The notes: generated by a model not told the origin, from the sequence alone. Numbered from the stretch's first letter, positions 12,854-21,635 are shown. The stretch: DNA of 64,000 nucleotides from Mycobacterium sp. MS1601 (GCF_001984215.1 NZ_CP019420.1:3472001-3536000), one strand, 5' to 3'. Numbers and translations are program-made.

Positions 12854-13190
12854 GCGTTCCTCCTTTCCGTGTTTGTGTCGCGGTCTGTCGTGTTCAGTTC
12901 ACGCATGGGGGCACCGCCGCCGGGCGACAGCGCCGGTGGGGAGACGCAGCGGGCGTGTCACCCGCTGTGTTCCGCAGGACCGACGCTCCCGACCTCCCGG
13001 GGGCGGTGCCAGGGATGGTTGAAGGAGGACTCGAACCTCAGGTTTTCCAGACCATGCCAGTGGATCCAGGGCAACTGCGCGGAAGCGTTGCGGTACCCCG
13101 CTCGGCCCGCCACCCGCTGGAACCGCAGGACAGCGTGCCAGTCGCGGCAAGCCGGACGCAACGGAATTTCGCGCCAGTATCTTGGAGCCA
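12854..13190. other. Intergenic gap with a tRNA-like 3' fragment
   Basis: The 337-bp gap between the divergent SPFH and lpqL genes has no credible coding region. On the minus strand at 13016-13053 it holds a stretch that looks like the 3' half of a tRNA: a GGTTCGAGTCC T-arm core with a four-pair GAGG/CCTC stem, and a terminal CCA. I could not find a matching 5' acceptor half, so it is not called as a tRNA gene. The strong AAGGAGG site for the SPFH gene lies at the left end. Confidence 0.45.
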
Positions 13191-14693
13191 ATGGTGGACA
13201 AGAAACTCGCCGCGATCCTGCTGGCGCTCGTGATGGTGCTGACCGCGTGCAGTCAGCAGGCCCAGGAGCCGCAACCGGTTCCCGCGGCGCCGGGCACCCC
13301 GGTCGAGGCCGTCGAGTTCGCCACCTCGTTGCAGCAGCGTGTCACCGGCGAGGCCATGATGAACCACCTGCGCGCATTGCAGGACATCGCCGACGCCCAT
13401 GACGGCAACCGCGCCGCCGGGACATCCGGGTACGACGCCAGTGTCGACTACGTCGCCGAGGCACTGCGAACTGCGGGCTTCGAGGTGCAGACGCCTGAGT
13501 TCGAGGTCCGGGTGTTCCGTTCCGAGCCGGGCACCATCACCGTGGGCGACGCCGAGTACGGTGTGCGGGCGCTCGAATACTCCACCGGGACCGCGGCTTC
13601 CGGGGTGACGGCGAGGCTGGTACCGGCGAGGGCGGAAGACAGCCCCGGCTGCACACCGCAGGACTACGACGGCCTGGATGTCTCCGGTGCCGTGGTCCTC
13701 GTCGACCGCGGACACTGCCCGTTCGCGGAGAAGGCGGCCGTCGCGGCCGAACGTGGCGCGGTGGCCGTCGTCATCGCCGACAACACCGACGCTCGACAAC
13801 TCGGCGGCACGCTGGGTGACGGCACGTCGGTCAAGATCCCGGTGGTCAGTGTCAGCAAGGCCGACGGTGCGCGGCTGCGGGCTCGTCCCGGTGATGCCAC
13901 CATCCGCGTCGAGGCCGAGGTGCAGGAGCTCACCAGCCGCAACGTGATCGCCCAGACCTCCACCGGATCCACCAGCGACGTCGTGATGGTGGGCGCCCAC
14001 CTCGACAGCGTGCCGGAAGGGCCGGGCATCAACGACAACGGGTCCGGGGTGGCGGCGGTGCTGGAAACCGCTCTGCAGCTGGGCAGTTCGCCGCCGGTCA
14101 ACAACGCGGTGCGGTTCGGATTCTGGGGAGCCGAGGAGATCGGGCTGGTGGGTTCGCGCAAGTATGTCGAATCGCTCAACGGCGACCAGCTCAAGGACAT
14201 CGCGATGTACCTGAACTTCGACATGGTGGGTTCCCCGAACCCCGGGTACTTCACCTACGACGGCGATCAGTCGACGCCGTTTCGCCGTGATCAACCCCCG
14301 GCGCGCGTGCCCGAAGGGTCGGCAGGCATCGAGCGCACGCTGACGGCCTACCTGGAGTCGGCGGGTATGCCCGCACAGGACACGTCCTTCGACGGACGCT
14401 CGGATTACGACGCGTTCACCTTCGCCGGTATCCCGTCCGGTGGCTTGTACTCCGGGGCCGAGGAGGACAAGACGCAGGCTCAGGAGCAGCAGTGGGGTGG
14501 CACGGCCGGGGAGCCGTTCGACCCGAACTACCACCGGCCGCAGGACACCATCGACAACATCGATCCCACCAGCCAGGGCATCCAGGGCGCCGGTGTCGGT
14601 TACGTCGTGGGGTTGTACTCCCAGGATCAGTCGGGCCGCAACGGTATGCCGATTCGTGATGATCGGACCCGCCATGAGATCGCCCCGTCCTGA
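13191..14693 (+). CDS. lpqL: Lipoprotein aminopeptidase LpqL (M28 family)
   Basis: Exported lipoprotein of 500 residues: signal peptide ending in the lipobox MVLTAC. A protease-associated (PA) insert with SGAVVLVDRGHCPFAEKA lies in the middle, flanked by the M28 zinc-peptidase domain. Metal ligands are recognisable in GAHLDSVPEGPGINDNGSG (His about 270 and Asp), WGAEEIGL (Glu about 315), NFDMVGS and NYHRPQD (His about 448). Start chosen at ATG because GGAG lies 5 bases upstream; a TTG 9 bases earlier is open. Expected to trim peptides outside the membrane. Followed by a paralogue in the same direction. Confidence 0.92.
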   Translation: MVDKKLAAILLALVMVLTACSQQAQEPQPVPAAPGTPVEAVEFATSLQQRVTGEAMMNHLRALQDIADAHDGNRAAGTSGYDASVDYVAEALRTAGFEVQTPEFEVRVFRSEPGTITVGDAEYGVRALEYSTGTAASGVTARLVPARAEDSPGCTPQDYDGLDVSGAVVLVDRGHCPFAEKAAVAAERGAVAVVIADNTDARQLGGTLGDGTSVKIPVVSVSKADGARLRARPGDATIRVEAEVQELTSRNVIAQTSTGSTSDVVMVGAHLDSVPEGPGINDNGSGVAAVLETALQLGSSPPVNNAVRFGFWGAEEIGLVGSRKYVESLNGDQLKDIAMYLNFDMVGSPNPGYFTYDGDQSTPFRRDQPPARVPEGSAGIERTLTAYLESAGMPAQDTSFDGRSDYDAFTFAGIPSGGLYSGAEEDKTQAQEQQWGGTAGEPFDPNYHRPQDTIDNIDPTSQGIQGAGVGYVVGLYSQDQSGRNGMPIRDDRTRHEIAPS

Positions 14694-14705
14694 CGTCGGA
14701 CCGCG

Positions 14706-14826
14706 TTAGCCCGGTCGCCGATGCGGTGACGGAGGAGCCGGGGAGGCAGGGCCGGGCTACAAATCGGGTTAGCGTGGTCGCCGATGCGGTGACGGAGGAG
14801 CCGGGGAGGCAGGGCCGGGTTAGCCT
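14706..14826 (+). repeat. 63-bp tandem direct repeat between lpqL paralogues
   Basis: Two head-to-tail copies of a 63-bp unit (about 14706-14768 and 14769-14826, the second slightly incomplete) fill nearly the whole gap between the two lpqL genes. The shared core begins GGTCGCCGATGCGGTGACGG and is identical over about 43 bases, differing only at the unit edges. Each unit starts with TTAGC, which recurs once more at 14820 just before the next gene. Confidence 0.9.
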
Positions 14827-16299
14827 GTGCGGGTGAGGCGTGTAGCTGCGGGGGTGTTGTCGGTTCTTGTACTGGCAGGGTGTTCATCGCAGCCTGCGCC
14901 GCCCGCACCCGAACCGGTTGTCAACCTGGCCGACCATCTAGCCGAGCAGGTCACCGAAGCCGGGATGGCGGTGCACCTGCAACGCCTGCAGGACATCGCC
15001 GACGAGTTCGGCGGCAATCGGGCCGACGGCACGCCGGGCTTCGACGCCAGTGTCGACTATGTGGTCAAGATGTTGCAGGACAAGGGTTTTGATGTCGAAA
15101 TCACAGAGTTCGAGCGGCTGGAGAACCGGAGCCCGGGCCGGCCGACGGTGACTGTCGGCGGCCGCGCCTTTCAGGTGGATCAGGCGTCGCTGCTGCTGCA
15201 GACTCCCGGTGTCAACGGACCCGTCGTCAAACCCACCCGCAGCCCTGGGTGTGCGGCGGCTGACTATCCTACGCAGGTGCCGCGGGGCGGGATCGCCGTG
15301 GTCGACGACACCGCTTGCTCGGTGGTGGCCAAGCAGAAAGCGGCCGCCGCCAAGGGCGCCGCCGCGTTGGTGGTGGTCAGTGCCGGTGGTCGAAATGGAA
15401 GTCCGCCAGGGCTTTTCGAGCGGAACTACTACGAACAGCTGACCCTGCCGGTGGCCATCATCGGCGACGAGGGTGGGGCTGCGCTGCGGCGTGCCACCGG
15501 CCCGGCGCGGGTGGTCCTCGATGGCCGAACGGTCAAGCTGACGTCACGAAACGTAGTGGCGCAGACCAAGACCGGCTCCGCCAGTGACGTGGTGATGGTG
15601 GGTGCGCACCTGGACAGCGTGCCGGAGGGGCCAGGGATCAACGATAACGGCACCGGGGTGGCGGCGGTGCTGGAGACGGCGTTGCGGCTGGGCGCGGAAC
15701 CGGACATCACCAACGCGGTGCGCTTTGCGTTCTGGGGGGCTGAGGAGAAACGGTTGGCCGGCTCCATCGACTACGTGTTCGGCCTCAGCCGCGACGAGCT
15801 CAACGACATCGCGCTGTACCTCAACTTCGACATGATCGGTTCACCGAACGCCGGCTATTTCACCTATGACGGCGACCAGTCGGGCACGCCGAGCCCCGAC
15901 TTCAGCGCCGATGACGTGCCCATCGGATCCGACGGGGTGGAGCGCACGCTGGCGGGGTATCTGAACCTGGCCGGTATGCGCCCGGCCGATATGCCATTGG
16001 CCGCCAACACCGATTACAGCCCGTTCATCTCCGCGGGCATCCCCGTGGGAGGCATGACCACCGGTGGCCCACAACAGAAGACCACCGTCCAGGCCCGGTT
16101 GTGGGGCGGTCGGGCCGGTGTCCCCTTCGACCCGAACTATCACAGCAATCGCGACACAGCGCGCGCGGTGAACCGGGATGCGCTGGCCATCATGGGTGCT
16201 GGTGTGGCGTTTGCCGTGGGGACCTACGCGTCGTCGATCGAGGGACCGAATGGGGTCCCGGCGCACCCGTTGCGTCACCGCTCGGCGATGGGGCCCTGA
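14827..16299 (+). CDS. LpqL-like lipoprotein peptidase (M28), second copy
   Basis: Paralogue of the preceding gene, 490 residues, with its own signal peptide and lipobox (LVLAGC). The zinc-site segments are nearly identical to the first copy (GAHLDSVPEGPGINDNGTG, WGAEE, NFDMIGS, NYHSNRD), while the PA insert (about residues 100-230) is much more diverged, for example GGIAVVDDTACSVVAKQKA. That pattern fits tandem duplication followed by change in the part that gates substrate access. Start is a GTG with another GTG 6 bases on; no strong ribosome site is visible. Confidence 0.9.
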   Translation: MRVRRVAAGVLSVLVLAGCSSQPAPPAPEPVVNLADHLAEQVTEAGMAVHLQRLQDIADEFGGNRADGTPGFDASVDYVVKMLQDKGFDVEITEFERLENRSPGRPTVTVGGRAFQVDQASLLLQTPGVNGPVVKPTRSPGCAAADYPTQVPRGGIAVVDDTACSVVAKQKAAAAKGAAALVVVSAGGRNGSPPGLFERNYYEQLTLPVAIIGDEGGAALRRATGPARVVLDGRTVKLTSRNVVAQTKTGSASDVVMVGAHLDSVPEGPGINDNGTGVAAVLETALRLGAEPDITNAVRFAFWGAEEKRLAGSIDYVFGLSRDELNDIALYLNFDMIGSPNAGYFTYDGDQSGTPSPDFSADDVPIGSDGVERTLAGYLNLAGMRPADMPLAANTDYSPFISAGIPVGGMTTGGPQQKTTVQARLWGGRAGVPFDPNYHSNRDTARAVNRDALAIMGAGVAFAVGTYASSIEGPNGVPAHPLRHRSAMGP

Positions 16300-16310
16300 C
16301 GTCCACGCAC

Positions 16311-17621
16311 TCAGCTGTTGTCGGAGGGCAACGGTTCAGCCGGGGTCACGGGCGCCGGCGGCGTGCCCCGCAACGCACTGAGCCCACGCATCCCGTGGTA
16401 CACCACCAATGCGGCGATAGAGCCCAACGCGATGCCGGTGAAGATGAGATCGCCGATCTGCCAGGTGAAGTCGGCGATGCCGATGATCAGCGCGATGGCG
16501 GCGGTCATCTGGTTGATCGGCAGTGAGAAGTCCACGTGGTTGGTCAGCCAGATCCGGATGCCGAGCACACCCACCAGGCCGTAGAGCACGATCGTCGCAC
16601 CACCGAGGACGCCGGGCGGGATGGCCGAGATGGTGGCACCCACCTTGGGGCACAGGGCCAGCAGGATCGCGGCGATGCCGGCCACCCAGTACGCCGCCGT
16701 GGAGTACACGCGTGTGGCCGCCATGACGCCGATGTTCTCGGCGTAGGTGGTGGTGGCTGAACCGCCGCCCGCTCCGGCCAGCACAGTCGCCGCGCCGTCG
16801 GCCATGAGCGCGCGGCCGGTCAGTGGATCGACGTCGGTGCCTGTCATCTGGCCTACTGATTTCACATGACCGATGTTCTCGGCCACCAACGCGATCACCG
16901 CCGGCAGGAACATCGGCAGAACCGCGAGACTGAACGACGGCGCCTGGAACTCGGGCAGCCCTATCCAGGCGGCCGACGCGATCCCCGAGGTGTCGACGTC
17001 ACCGAGCGCCAGCGCCAGCAGGTAGCCGATCACCACGGACAGGAAGATGGCCAACCGGCCGATCAGGCCTCGGAAGAACGCCAGCGCCGCGATCAGGAGT
17101 ACCAGCGTGACGATGCCGACCAGCGGCCCTTCGACGAAGTTGTTCTTGGCCGCCGGGGCCAGGTTGAAACCGATCAGCGCGACGATCGCGCCCGTGACGA
17201 TGGGCGGCAGGGTCATGTCGATCCAGCGGGTTCCCGCCACATGCACCACCGCGCCGATGAGGATCAGCAGCACGCCTACCGCGATCAGTCCGCCGAGCGC
17301 GCTGCCGGTGCCCGCGGCCGCTGTCGCGGCGGTCACGGGGGCGATCACCGAGAAGCTGGAGCCCAGGTAGCTGGGCAGCCGGTTGCCGGTGATCAGCAAG
17401 AACAAGATGGTGCCGATGCCGGAGAACAGCAACGTGGTGGCCGGCGGGAATCCGGTCAGCACCGGCACCAAGAAGGTGGCGCCGAACATGGCGACCACGT
17501 GCTGGGCGCCGATGCCGATGGTTTTGGGCCAACTCAGCCGTTCGTCGGGGCCGACGACGAAGTTCGGGTCGGTGGTGCTCGCAGTGTCTTGTCCGACGGG
17601 CTTCCAGGTCAGTGGAATCAT
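16311..17621 (-). CDS. Uracil/xanthine permease (NCS2 family)
   Basis: Polytopic transporter of 436 residues. The NCS2 signature QHVVAMFGATFLVP occurs near residue 45, GIGTILFLLITGNRLPSYLGSSFS follows, and the substrate-helix motif AENIGHVKSVGQMTG lies near the middle, with GGSATTTYAENIG after it. These are UraA-like, so uracil is the best guess; xanthine/urate cannot be excluded. I chose the ATG of MIPLTWKPVGQ; an in-frame extension of 32 residues runs into the 186-bp duplicated region and is unlikely to be translated. No pyr genes are adjacent. Confidence 0.9.
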   Translation of the reverse strand: MIPLTWKPVGQDTASTTDPNFVVGPDERLSWPKTIGIGAQHVVAMFGATFLVPVLTGFPPATTLLFSGIGTILFLLITGNRLPSYLGSSFSVIAPVTAATAAAGTGSALGGLIAVGVLLILIGAVVHVAGTRWIDMTLPPIVTGAIVALIGFNLAPAAKNNFVEGPLVGIVTLVLLIAALAFFRGLIGRLAIFLSVVIGYLLALALGDVDTSGIASAAWIGLPEFQAPSFSLAVLPMFLPAVIALVAENIGHVKSVGQMTGTDVDPLTGRALMADGAATVLAGAGGGSATTTYAENIGVMAATRVYSTAAYWVAGIAAILLALCPKVGATISAIPPGVLGGATIVLYGLVGVLGIRIWLTNHVDFSLPINQMTAAIALIIGIADFTWQIGDLIFTGIALGSIAALVVYHGMRGLSALRGTPPAPVTPAEPLPSDNS

Positions 17622-17677
17622 GCACCGATCAGACACCACCGGGTCAGCTGCCGCACACCGAACTGCGGAGACCGCCA

Positions 17678-17723
17678 GTCGACGTAGGGCGGGCATTGGC
17701 CTGATTTCCCGCCCCACAGTGAC
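17678..17723. repeat. 46-bp palindromic element, copy A
   Basis: Begins GTC and ends AGTGAC, with a 7-bp perfect stem GGGCGGG/CCCGCCC around a 14-base loop containing ATTGGCCTGATT. It is followed by GCGCTGTC, which lets GTGAC-GCGCT-GTCAC form a second small hairpin at 17719-17733. Same architecture and length as the copies at 17864, 54210 and 54389. Confidence 0.8.
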
Positions 17724-17863
17724 GCGCTGTCACCAGATGACCACCGACTCGCCCTAACGTACGACAACCACGCTGTCGGCTCTGCCCGTCGCTGCCCTGC
17801 CCGCACTGCGCCGGGCCATCGCCACGTGGTCAGCTGTCGCACACCGAACCGCGGAGACCGCCA

Positions 17864-17909
17864 GTCGACGTAGGGCGGGCATTGGCCTGATTTTCCGCCC
17901 TACAGTGAC
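17864..17909. repeat. 46-bp palindromic element, copy B
   Basis: Differs from copy A by only a few bases; the stem is GGGCGGG against TCCGCCC, so one pair is lost. Followed by GCGCTGTCAC as in copy A. It lies 186 bp from copy A because both are inside the tandem duplication. Confidence 0.8.
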
Positions 17910-18115
17910 GCGCTGTCACCAGATGACCACCGACTCGCCCTGGCGTACGACAACCACGCTGTCGGCTCTGCCCGCCGCGGCCCTGCCCCCACGGCGGCCC
18001 GGGCCATCGCCACGGGTCAGCTGACCCCGCGAACTCACCTGGTGGAAATCGACCTGTCCGAGAAGCTGCAGATCGGCCGCGGCGCACCGCGGAAGGGCAT
18101 GAGCCAGTTTCGACA

Positions 18116-19354
18116 TCAGTGGCCGTCGCTGGACGGCGCCGCGGTTCCCGTCGCCTGCTTTCGCCGAAATCCGTACACCGCAGCGCCTGTGGCCAACACC
18201 GCGGCGCCGATCAGTACGGACATCCACGGCAACGTCAGGGCCAGCACCAGGCAGCCGAGCAGGCCGATCACGGGGATCACCCGCCGCCCCAGCGTGAATG
18301 CGGCGGCGTTGGCGATCGCGTAGTACACCAGCACCCCGAACGACGAGAAGCCAATGGCTCCACGTAGATCCACGGTTGCAGCCAGTACCGCCACCGCGGT
18401 GCCCACAGCGATTTCGGCATAGCGCGGCACCCCGGAGGACGCCGTCGCCAGTACCGGGGGCAGGTGGCGGTCGCGGGCCATCGCCAGCGTGGTTCGCGAT
18501 ACGCCGAGGACGAGCGCCAGCAGCGCACCGAGTGCAGCCAGTGCCGCACCAACACGCACCGCGGGTTCGAGCCAGTCCAGACCCGCCGCGACCACCGCGT
18601 CGGCCACCGGGGCAGTCGCGGTCGCCAGGCCGGCGGTGCCCAGTGCCGACAGCAGGGCAAGTGCCACAGCCACATACACCACCAGCGTGATACCCAGTGC
18701 CAGCGGGATGGCCCGGGGGATGGTGCGCTGCGGGTCGCGCACCTCTTCGCCCAGTGTCGCGATACGGGCATATCCGGCAAACGCGAAGAACAGCAGACCG
18801 GCGGCTTGAAGGACGCCGAAGAACGTTGCCTCCGAGCCGCTTCCGACGGAGGGTCGGGTCCCGGACACCGATATTCCCACCACGACGGCGGCCAGGACCG
18901 CCAGCACCACCGCGACGATCACCCGGGTCACCAGAGCAGAGCGCTGCACCCCGAAACAGTTCAGCACCGTCAGGGCCACCACGGCGATCACCGCGACCAG
19001 ATGCGCCTGAGCAGGCCACACGTAGAACCCCACCGTCATTGCCATCGCGGCGCATGACGCGGTCTTGCCCACCACGAACGACCACCCGGCGAGGTAGCCC
19101 CAGAACGGGCTCAGCCGTTCGCGGCCGTAGACGTAGGTACCGCCAGATTGTGGATACAGCGCCGCCAACCGGGCCGAGGAGGTCGCATTGCAGTAGGCCA
19201 CCACCGCCGCCAAGCCCAACCCGACCAGCAGCCATGACCCGGCGGCGGCCGCAGCAGGCGTGAACGCCACGAACACGCCCGCGCCGATCATCGACCCCAG
19301 CCCGATGGTCACGGCGTCGGGCAGCCCGAGCCGTCGTGTCAGCGGTGCATTCAC
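18116..19354 (-). CDS. Amino-acid permease, APC family
   Basis: About 12 membrane segments in 412 residues. The first helix carries the APC signature IGLGSMIGAGVFVAF, and the sixth-helix region FFAFAGYARIATLGEEVRDPQRTIPRAI is the usual APC motif with conserved glutamates. Likely cation-coupled amino-acid or amine uptake; the substrate is not set by sequence. The gene stands alone between the repeat region and an alpha/beta hydrolase facing the same way 26 bp upstream, so it may share that transcript and the TetR control. Confidence 0.88.
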   Translation of the reverse strand: MNAPLTRRLGLPDAVTIGLGSMIGAGVFVAFTPAAAAAGSWLLVGLGLAAVVAYCNATSSARLAALYPQSGGTYVYGRERLSPFWGYLAGWSFVVGKTASCAAMAMTVGFYVWPAQAHLVAVIAVVALTVLNCFGVQRSALVTRVIVAVVLAVLAAVVVGISVSGTRPSVGSGSEATFFGVLQAAGLLFFAFAGYARIATLGEEVRDPQRTIPRAIPLALGITLVVYVAVALALLSALGTAGLATATAPVADAVVAAGLDWLEPAVRVGAALAALGALLALVLGVSRTTLAMARDRHLPPVLATASSGVPRYAEIAVGTAVAVLAATVDLRGAIGFSSFGVLVYYAIANAAAFTLGRRVIPVIGLLGCLVLALTLPWMSVLIGAAVLATGAAVYGFRRKQATGTAAPSSDGH

Positions 19355-19380
19355 CGCCTACTCATAACACGCGAAGGTGA

Positions 19381-20238
19381 TCAGGGGGTGGCGCCGACTG
19401 TGGCGATCGCCTGCACCACGGCAGTGGGATTGTCGATGGGAACGAAGGTCCGTGCGCCGGGTACCTCGATGAACGAGCTGTGCGGGAAAAGTGCTGCCAG
19501 CCGTCGGCCGAGCTCGGGGGTGAAGCACCGGTCGGCCGTACCCCAGACCACAGTGACCGGCCGGGGAAAGTTGTGCAGTCGTGGTGCCACGTGCGTCAGA
19601 TCGGTGCGGGCGACATTGCGCAGCATGGCCGCCAGGTCCCCGGCGATGCGGGCGTCGTCGCGTGCCGGTGCCACCCAGGACGCGGTGAGCGCGGGATCTG
19701 CGTCGGCGAGTAGTCCAAAACCCAAGGGGGAGTGCCGGAGTGCTTTCAGTTTCAATGCGGTGAACAGTGCCTTGATCGACCGAGGGCCGCGCAGCGTGGC
19801 GAACACGGCGTTGAAGGGGAAGGGCGGGAATTTGTCAAAGGCGTCGCAGTTGGTGAGCACCAGGCGGCCGATGCGCTCGGGATGGGCATCGATGAGGAAC
19901 TGGCACAATCCGCCGCCGGTGTCGTTGCCGACGAGGGTGACGTCGTGCAAGTCCAGGGCCACCAGGAAGTCGTGGATGGTCTCGGCGACGCCGGCGGGAG
20001 ACTGTCTGCTGCGGTCGGTCACTGCAGTGGTGTGTGAGCCCAGTGGCCAGTCCGGCAGGAGGCAGCGATATCCCTGGTCGGCCAGTCGCCGGGCGACGTC
20101 GAGCCAGAGCCGGTGGTCGACCAGCATGCCGTGCACGAACACCACCGGCGGGTGGGTGGAATCAGCGGGTCCGAGCTCGCGGTAGTGGATGGCGCCGTGT
20201 GGAAGATGCACAGTGTGCGGAAGCGTGACGTGTGGCAT
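19381..20238 (-). CDS. Alpha/beta hydrolase (haloalkane dehalogenase/epoxide hydrolase-like)
   Basis: Alpha/beta fold of 285 residues with oxyanion motif VFVHGM and nucleophile elbow VGNDTGGG. The nucleophile is therefore Asp rather than Ser, as in haloalkane dehalogenases and epoxide hydrolases. The acid loop is VWGTADRCF. Where the catalytic His should be, the sequence reads GARTFVPIDNP, with no histidine; either the family uses another residue or activity is changed. ATG at 20238 has AAAGGA upstream; a longer in-frame start is weaker. Divergent from a TetR gene with a shared palindrome. Confidence 0.85.
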   Translation of the reverse strand: MPHVTLPHTVHLPHGAIHYRELGPADSTHPPVVFVHGMLVDHRLWLDVARRLADQGYRCLLPDWPLGSHTTAVTDRSRQSPAGVAETIHDFLVALDLHDVTLVGNDTGGGLCQFLIDAHPERIGRLVLTNCDAFDKFPPFPFNAVFATLRGPRSIKALFTALKLKALRHSPLGFGLLADADPALTASWVAPARDDARIAGDLAAMLRNVARTDLTHVAPRLHNFPRPVTVVWGTADRCFTPELGRRLAALFPHSSFIEVPGARTFVPIDNPTAVVQAIATVGATP

Positions 20239-20290
20239 GTCGGCTATCCTTTCGCCGTCCGACACTTACAAACACTGAGTACGAAAGTTA

Positions 20291-20305
20291 CATACCGCCT
20301 GTATG
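20291..20305. promoter_or_regulatory. Candidate TetR operator
   Basis: Perfect inverted repeat CATAC-N5-GTATG in the 64-bp gap between the hydrolase and the TetR gene. It covers the TetR start codon at 20303, so binding would block its own expression and probably the divergent hydrolase promoter. Confidence 0.6.
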
Positions 20306-20914
20306 AAAGTCAATGCCCGTCGCACCCAGGCCGAGCGCACCGCCGCCACCCGAGCGGCGCTGCTGCAGGCCGCCCGGAACCTGTTCGCCACCAAGGGTTT
20401 CGCTGACGTGTCCACCCAAGCCATCGTGGAGGCCGCCGGCGTCACCCGCGGGGCGCTATATCACCAGTTCGCCGACAAGGCCGAGCTGTTCACCGCCGTG
20501 TACGAAGAGCTGGAAGCCGAATTGGTGGCAGCGGTCGGCGCCGGCATCGCCGAGGCCGCGCCCGCGGGCATCGTCGACGCGATGCGCCTGGGTGCCAGGC
20601 TGTTCCTGGACTTGTGCTCCGAGCCGGCCGCGCAGCAGATCGTGCTGGTGGACGCGCCGACCGTGCTGGGCTGGCAGCAGTGGCGCGCGATGGGCGCCAA
20701 GTACGGACTGGGGGTCATCGAGGCCATGCTGTCGCAGGCGGTTGCCGAGGGAGCCATCCCCGAGCAGCCGTTGCGGGCGGGCGCGCATGTGCTGTTGGGG
20801 GCGCTCGACGAGGCGGCACTCTACGTCGCGGCGGCCGCCGACCAGCGGGCGGCCAAGCACGAGATGTACGCGGTGTGCGACCGCATCATCCTGGGGCTGG
20901 CGGCTCCGCGCTGA
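20303..20914 (+). CDS. TetR-family transcriptional regulator
   Basis: 203 residues. The N-terminal helix-turn-helix is canonical (NLFATKGFADVSTQAIVEAAGVTRGALYHQFADKAELF, about residues 24-62 in outline); the C-terminal ligand domain is alanine-rich and not assigned. Divergent from the alpha/beta hydrolase, which it most likely represses together with itself. The ATG lies inside an inverted repeat, leaving no room for a normal Shine-Dalgarno, so initiation may be near-leaderless. Confidence 0.9.
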   Translation: MKVNARRTQAERTAATRAALLQAARNLFATKGFADVSTQAIVEAAGVTRGALYHQFADKAELFTAVYEELEAELVAAVGAGIAEAAPAGIVDAMRLGARLFLDLCSEPAAQQIVLVDAPTVLGWQQWRAMGAKYGLGVIEAMLSQAVAEGAIPEQPLRAGAHVLLGALDEAALYVAAAADQRAAKHEMYAVCDRIILGLAAPR

Positions 20915-20951
20915 TCCGTCTCAACCGCATGTCGGCCCCGCGTCGGCGGGG

Positions 20952-21635
20952 TCAGTCGGTCTGCTCGTAGGCGAGCAAGCTCCGGGCGCTTTCCATGATG
21001 TGCACATCCAGGGCCAGCTGAAGCTCGTCGGGGCTGTCGTGGAGAATCGAATTGAGCAGCACCCGGTGTTCCTCCGGTATTGCGAAGGGACTGGCGTGGC
21101 GTTTGGCCAATCGGTGGATCTGCATGCGGATCCGCGGTTGCACACTCGCCCAGAGCTGCAGCGCGTGTACGGAATGTGCACTGCGAACTATGGTTTCGTG
21201 GTACGCGACATCCAGTTCGTTGAGTTGGTCGAGGTCGTTGTCTGCCGCGGCCGTGCCCATCAACGTCACGAGGCGTTCCAGTTCGGCGATGGTCTCCGAA
21301 TTGCCGCCGATCTTCGCGACCGCGAAGGACTCGATCGACAGTCGGACAGGTAGGAGCACGCCCAGCAACTCGTCGGCGCTGACGGAATTGACAAAGGCGC
21401 CCCGGTTCGGAATGTGCTGTACCAGGCCTTCGCTTTCCAGCTGCCGCAGCGCTTCTCGCACTGGGCCTGGGCTGGTGCGCAGGCGTGCGGCAAGAATGTC
21501 CTGTTTGAGTTGCTCCCCGGGGGCGAGACTGCCCTTGACGATCTGCTCGCGCAGCCAATCGGCGATCTGGTGCCGCCGCGACTGGGTGATCAGGGACGGG
21601 GCGTCCCCGGAAAGGCCCTCTGCGGCGTGGGTCAT
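20952..21635 (-). CDS. GntR-family regulator (FCD subfamily)
   Basis: 227 residues: winged-helix domain with GEQLKQDILAARLRTSPGPVREALRQLESEG, then an all-helical FCD domain with the metal-binding pattern D...H (NELDVAYHETIVRSA) and later histidines (RHASPFAIPEEHR). This subfamily often responds to sugar acids or other carboxylates. GGAGGGAG precedes the ATG. It is divergent from the transport/catabolic operon to its right and is the obvious repressor of it. Confidence 0.92.
   Translation of the reverse strand: MTHAAEGLSGDAPSLITQSRRHQIADWLREQIVKGSLAPGEQLKQDILAARLRTSPGPVREALRQLESEGLVQHIPNRGAFVNSVSADELLGVLLPVRLSIESFAVAKIGGNSETIAELERLVTLMGTAAADNDLDQLNELDVAYHETIVRSAHSVHALQLWASVQPRIRMQIHRLAKRHASPFAIPEEHRVLLNSILHDSPDELQLALDVHIMESARSLLAYEQTD

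Larger units (their letters stand above)
17642..18014. repeat. 186-bp tandem duplication, two copies
   Basis: The 494-bp gap between the permease start and the next gene is filled mostly by a direct duplication: copy 1 at about 17642-17827, copy 2 at 17828-18014. Both begin GGTCAGCTG, and the same nine bases begin again at 18015, marking the unit boundary. The copies share long identical blocks (GACGTAGGGCGGGCATTGGC, GATGACCACCGACTCGCCCT) with scattered single differences. Each carries one copy of the 46-bp palindromic element. No coding region is credible. Confidence 0.92.

Noticed and set aside
13016..13110. Complete class II tRNA on the minus strand
   Set aside because: Only the T-arm and CCA fit; no acceptor pairing for TTCAACC within the expected distance.
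14706..14826. CRISPR-like array
   Set aside because: Only two directly abutting 63-bp copies without spacers.
16311..18087. Proteins encoded on the minus strand across the 186-bp duplication (in-frame with the permease start)
   Set aside because: The frames merely repeat with the duplication and have no ribosome site or homology.
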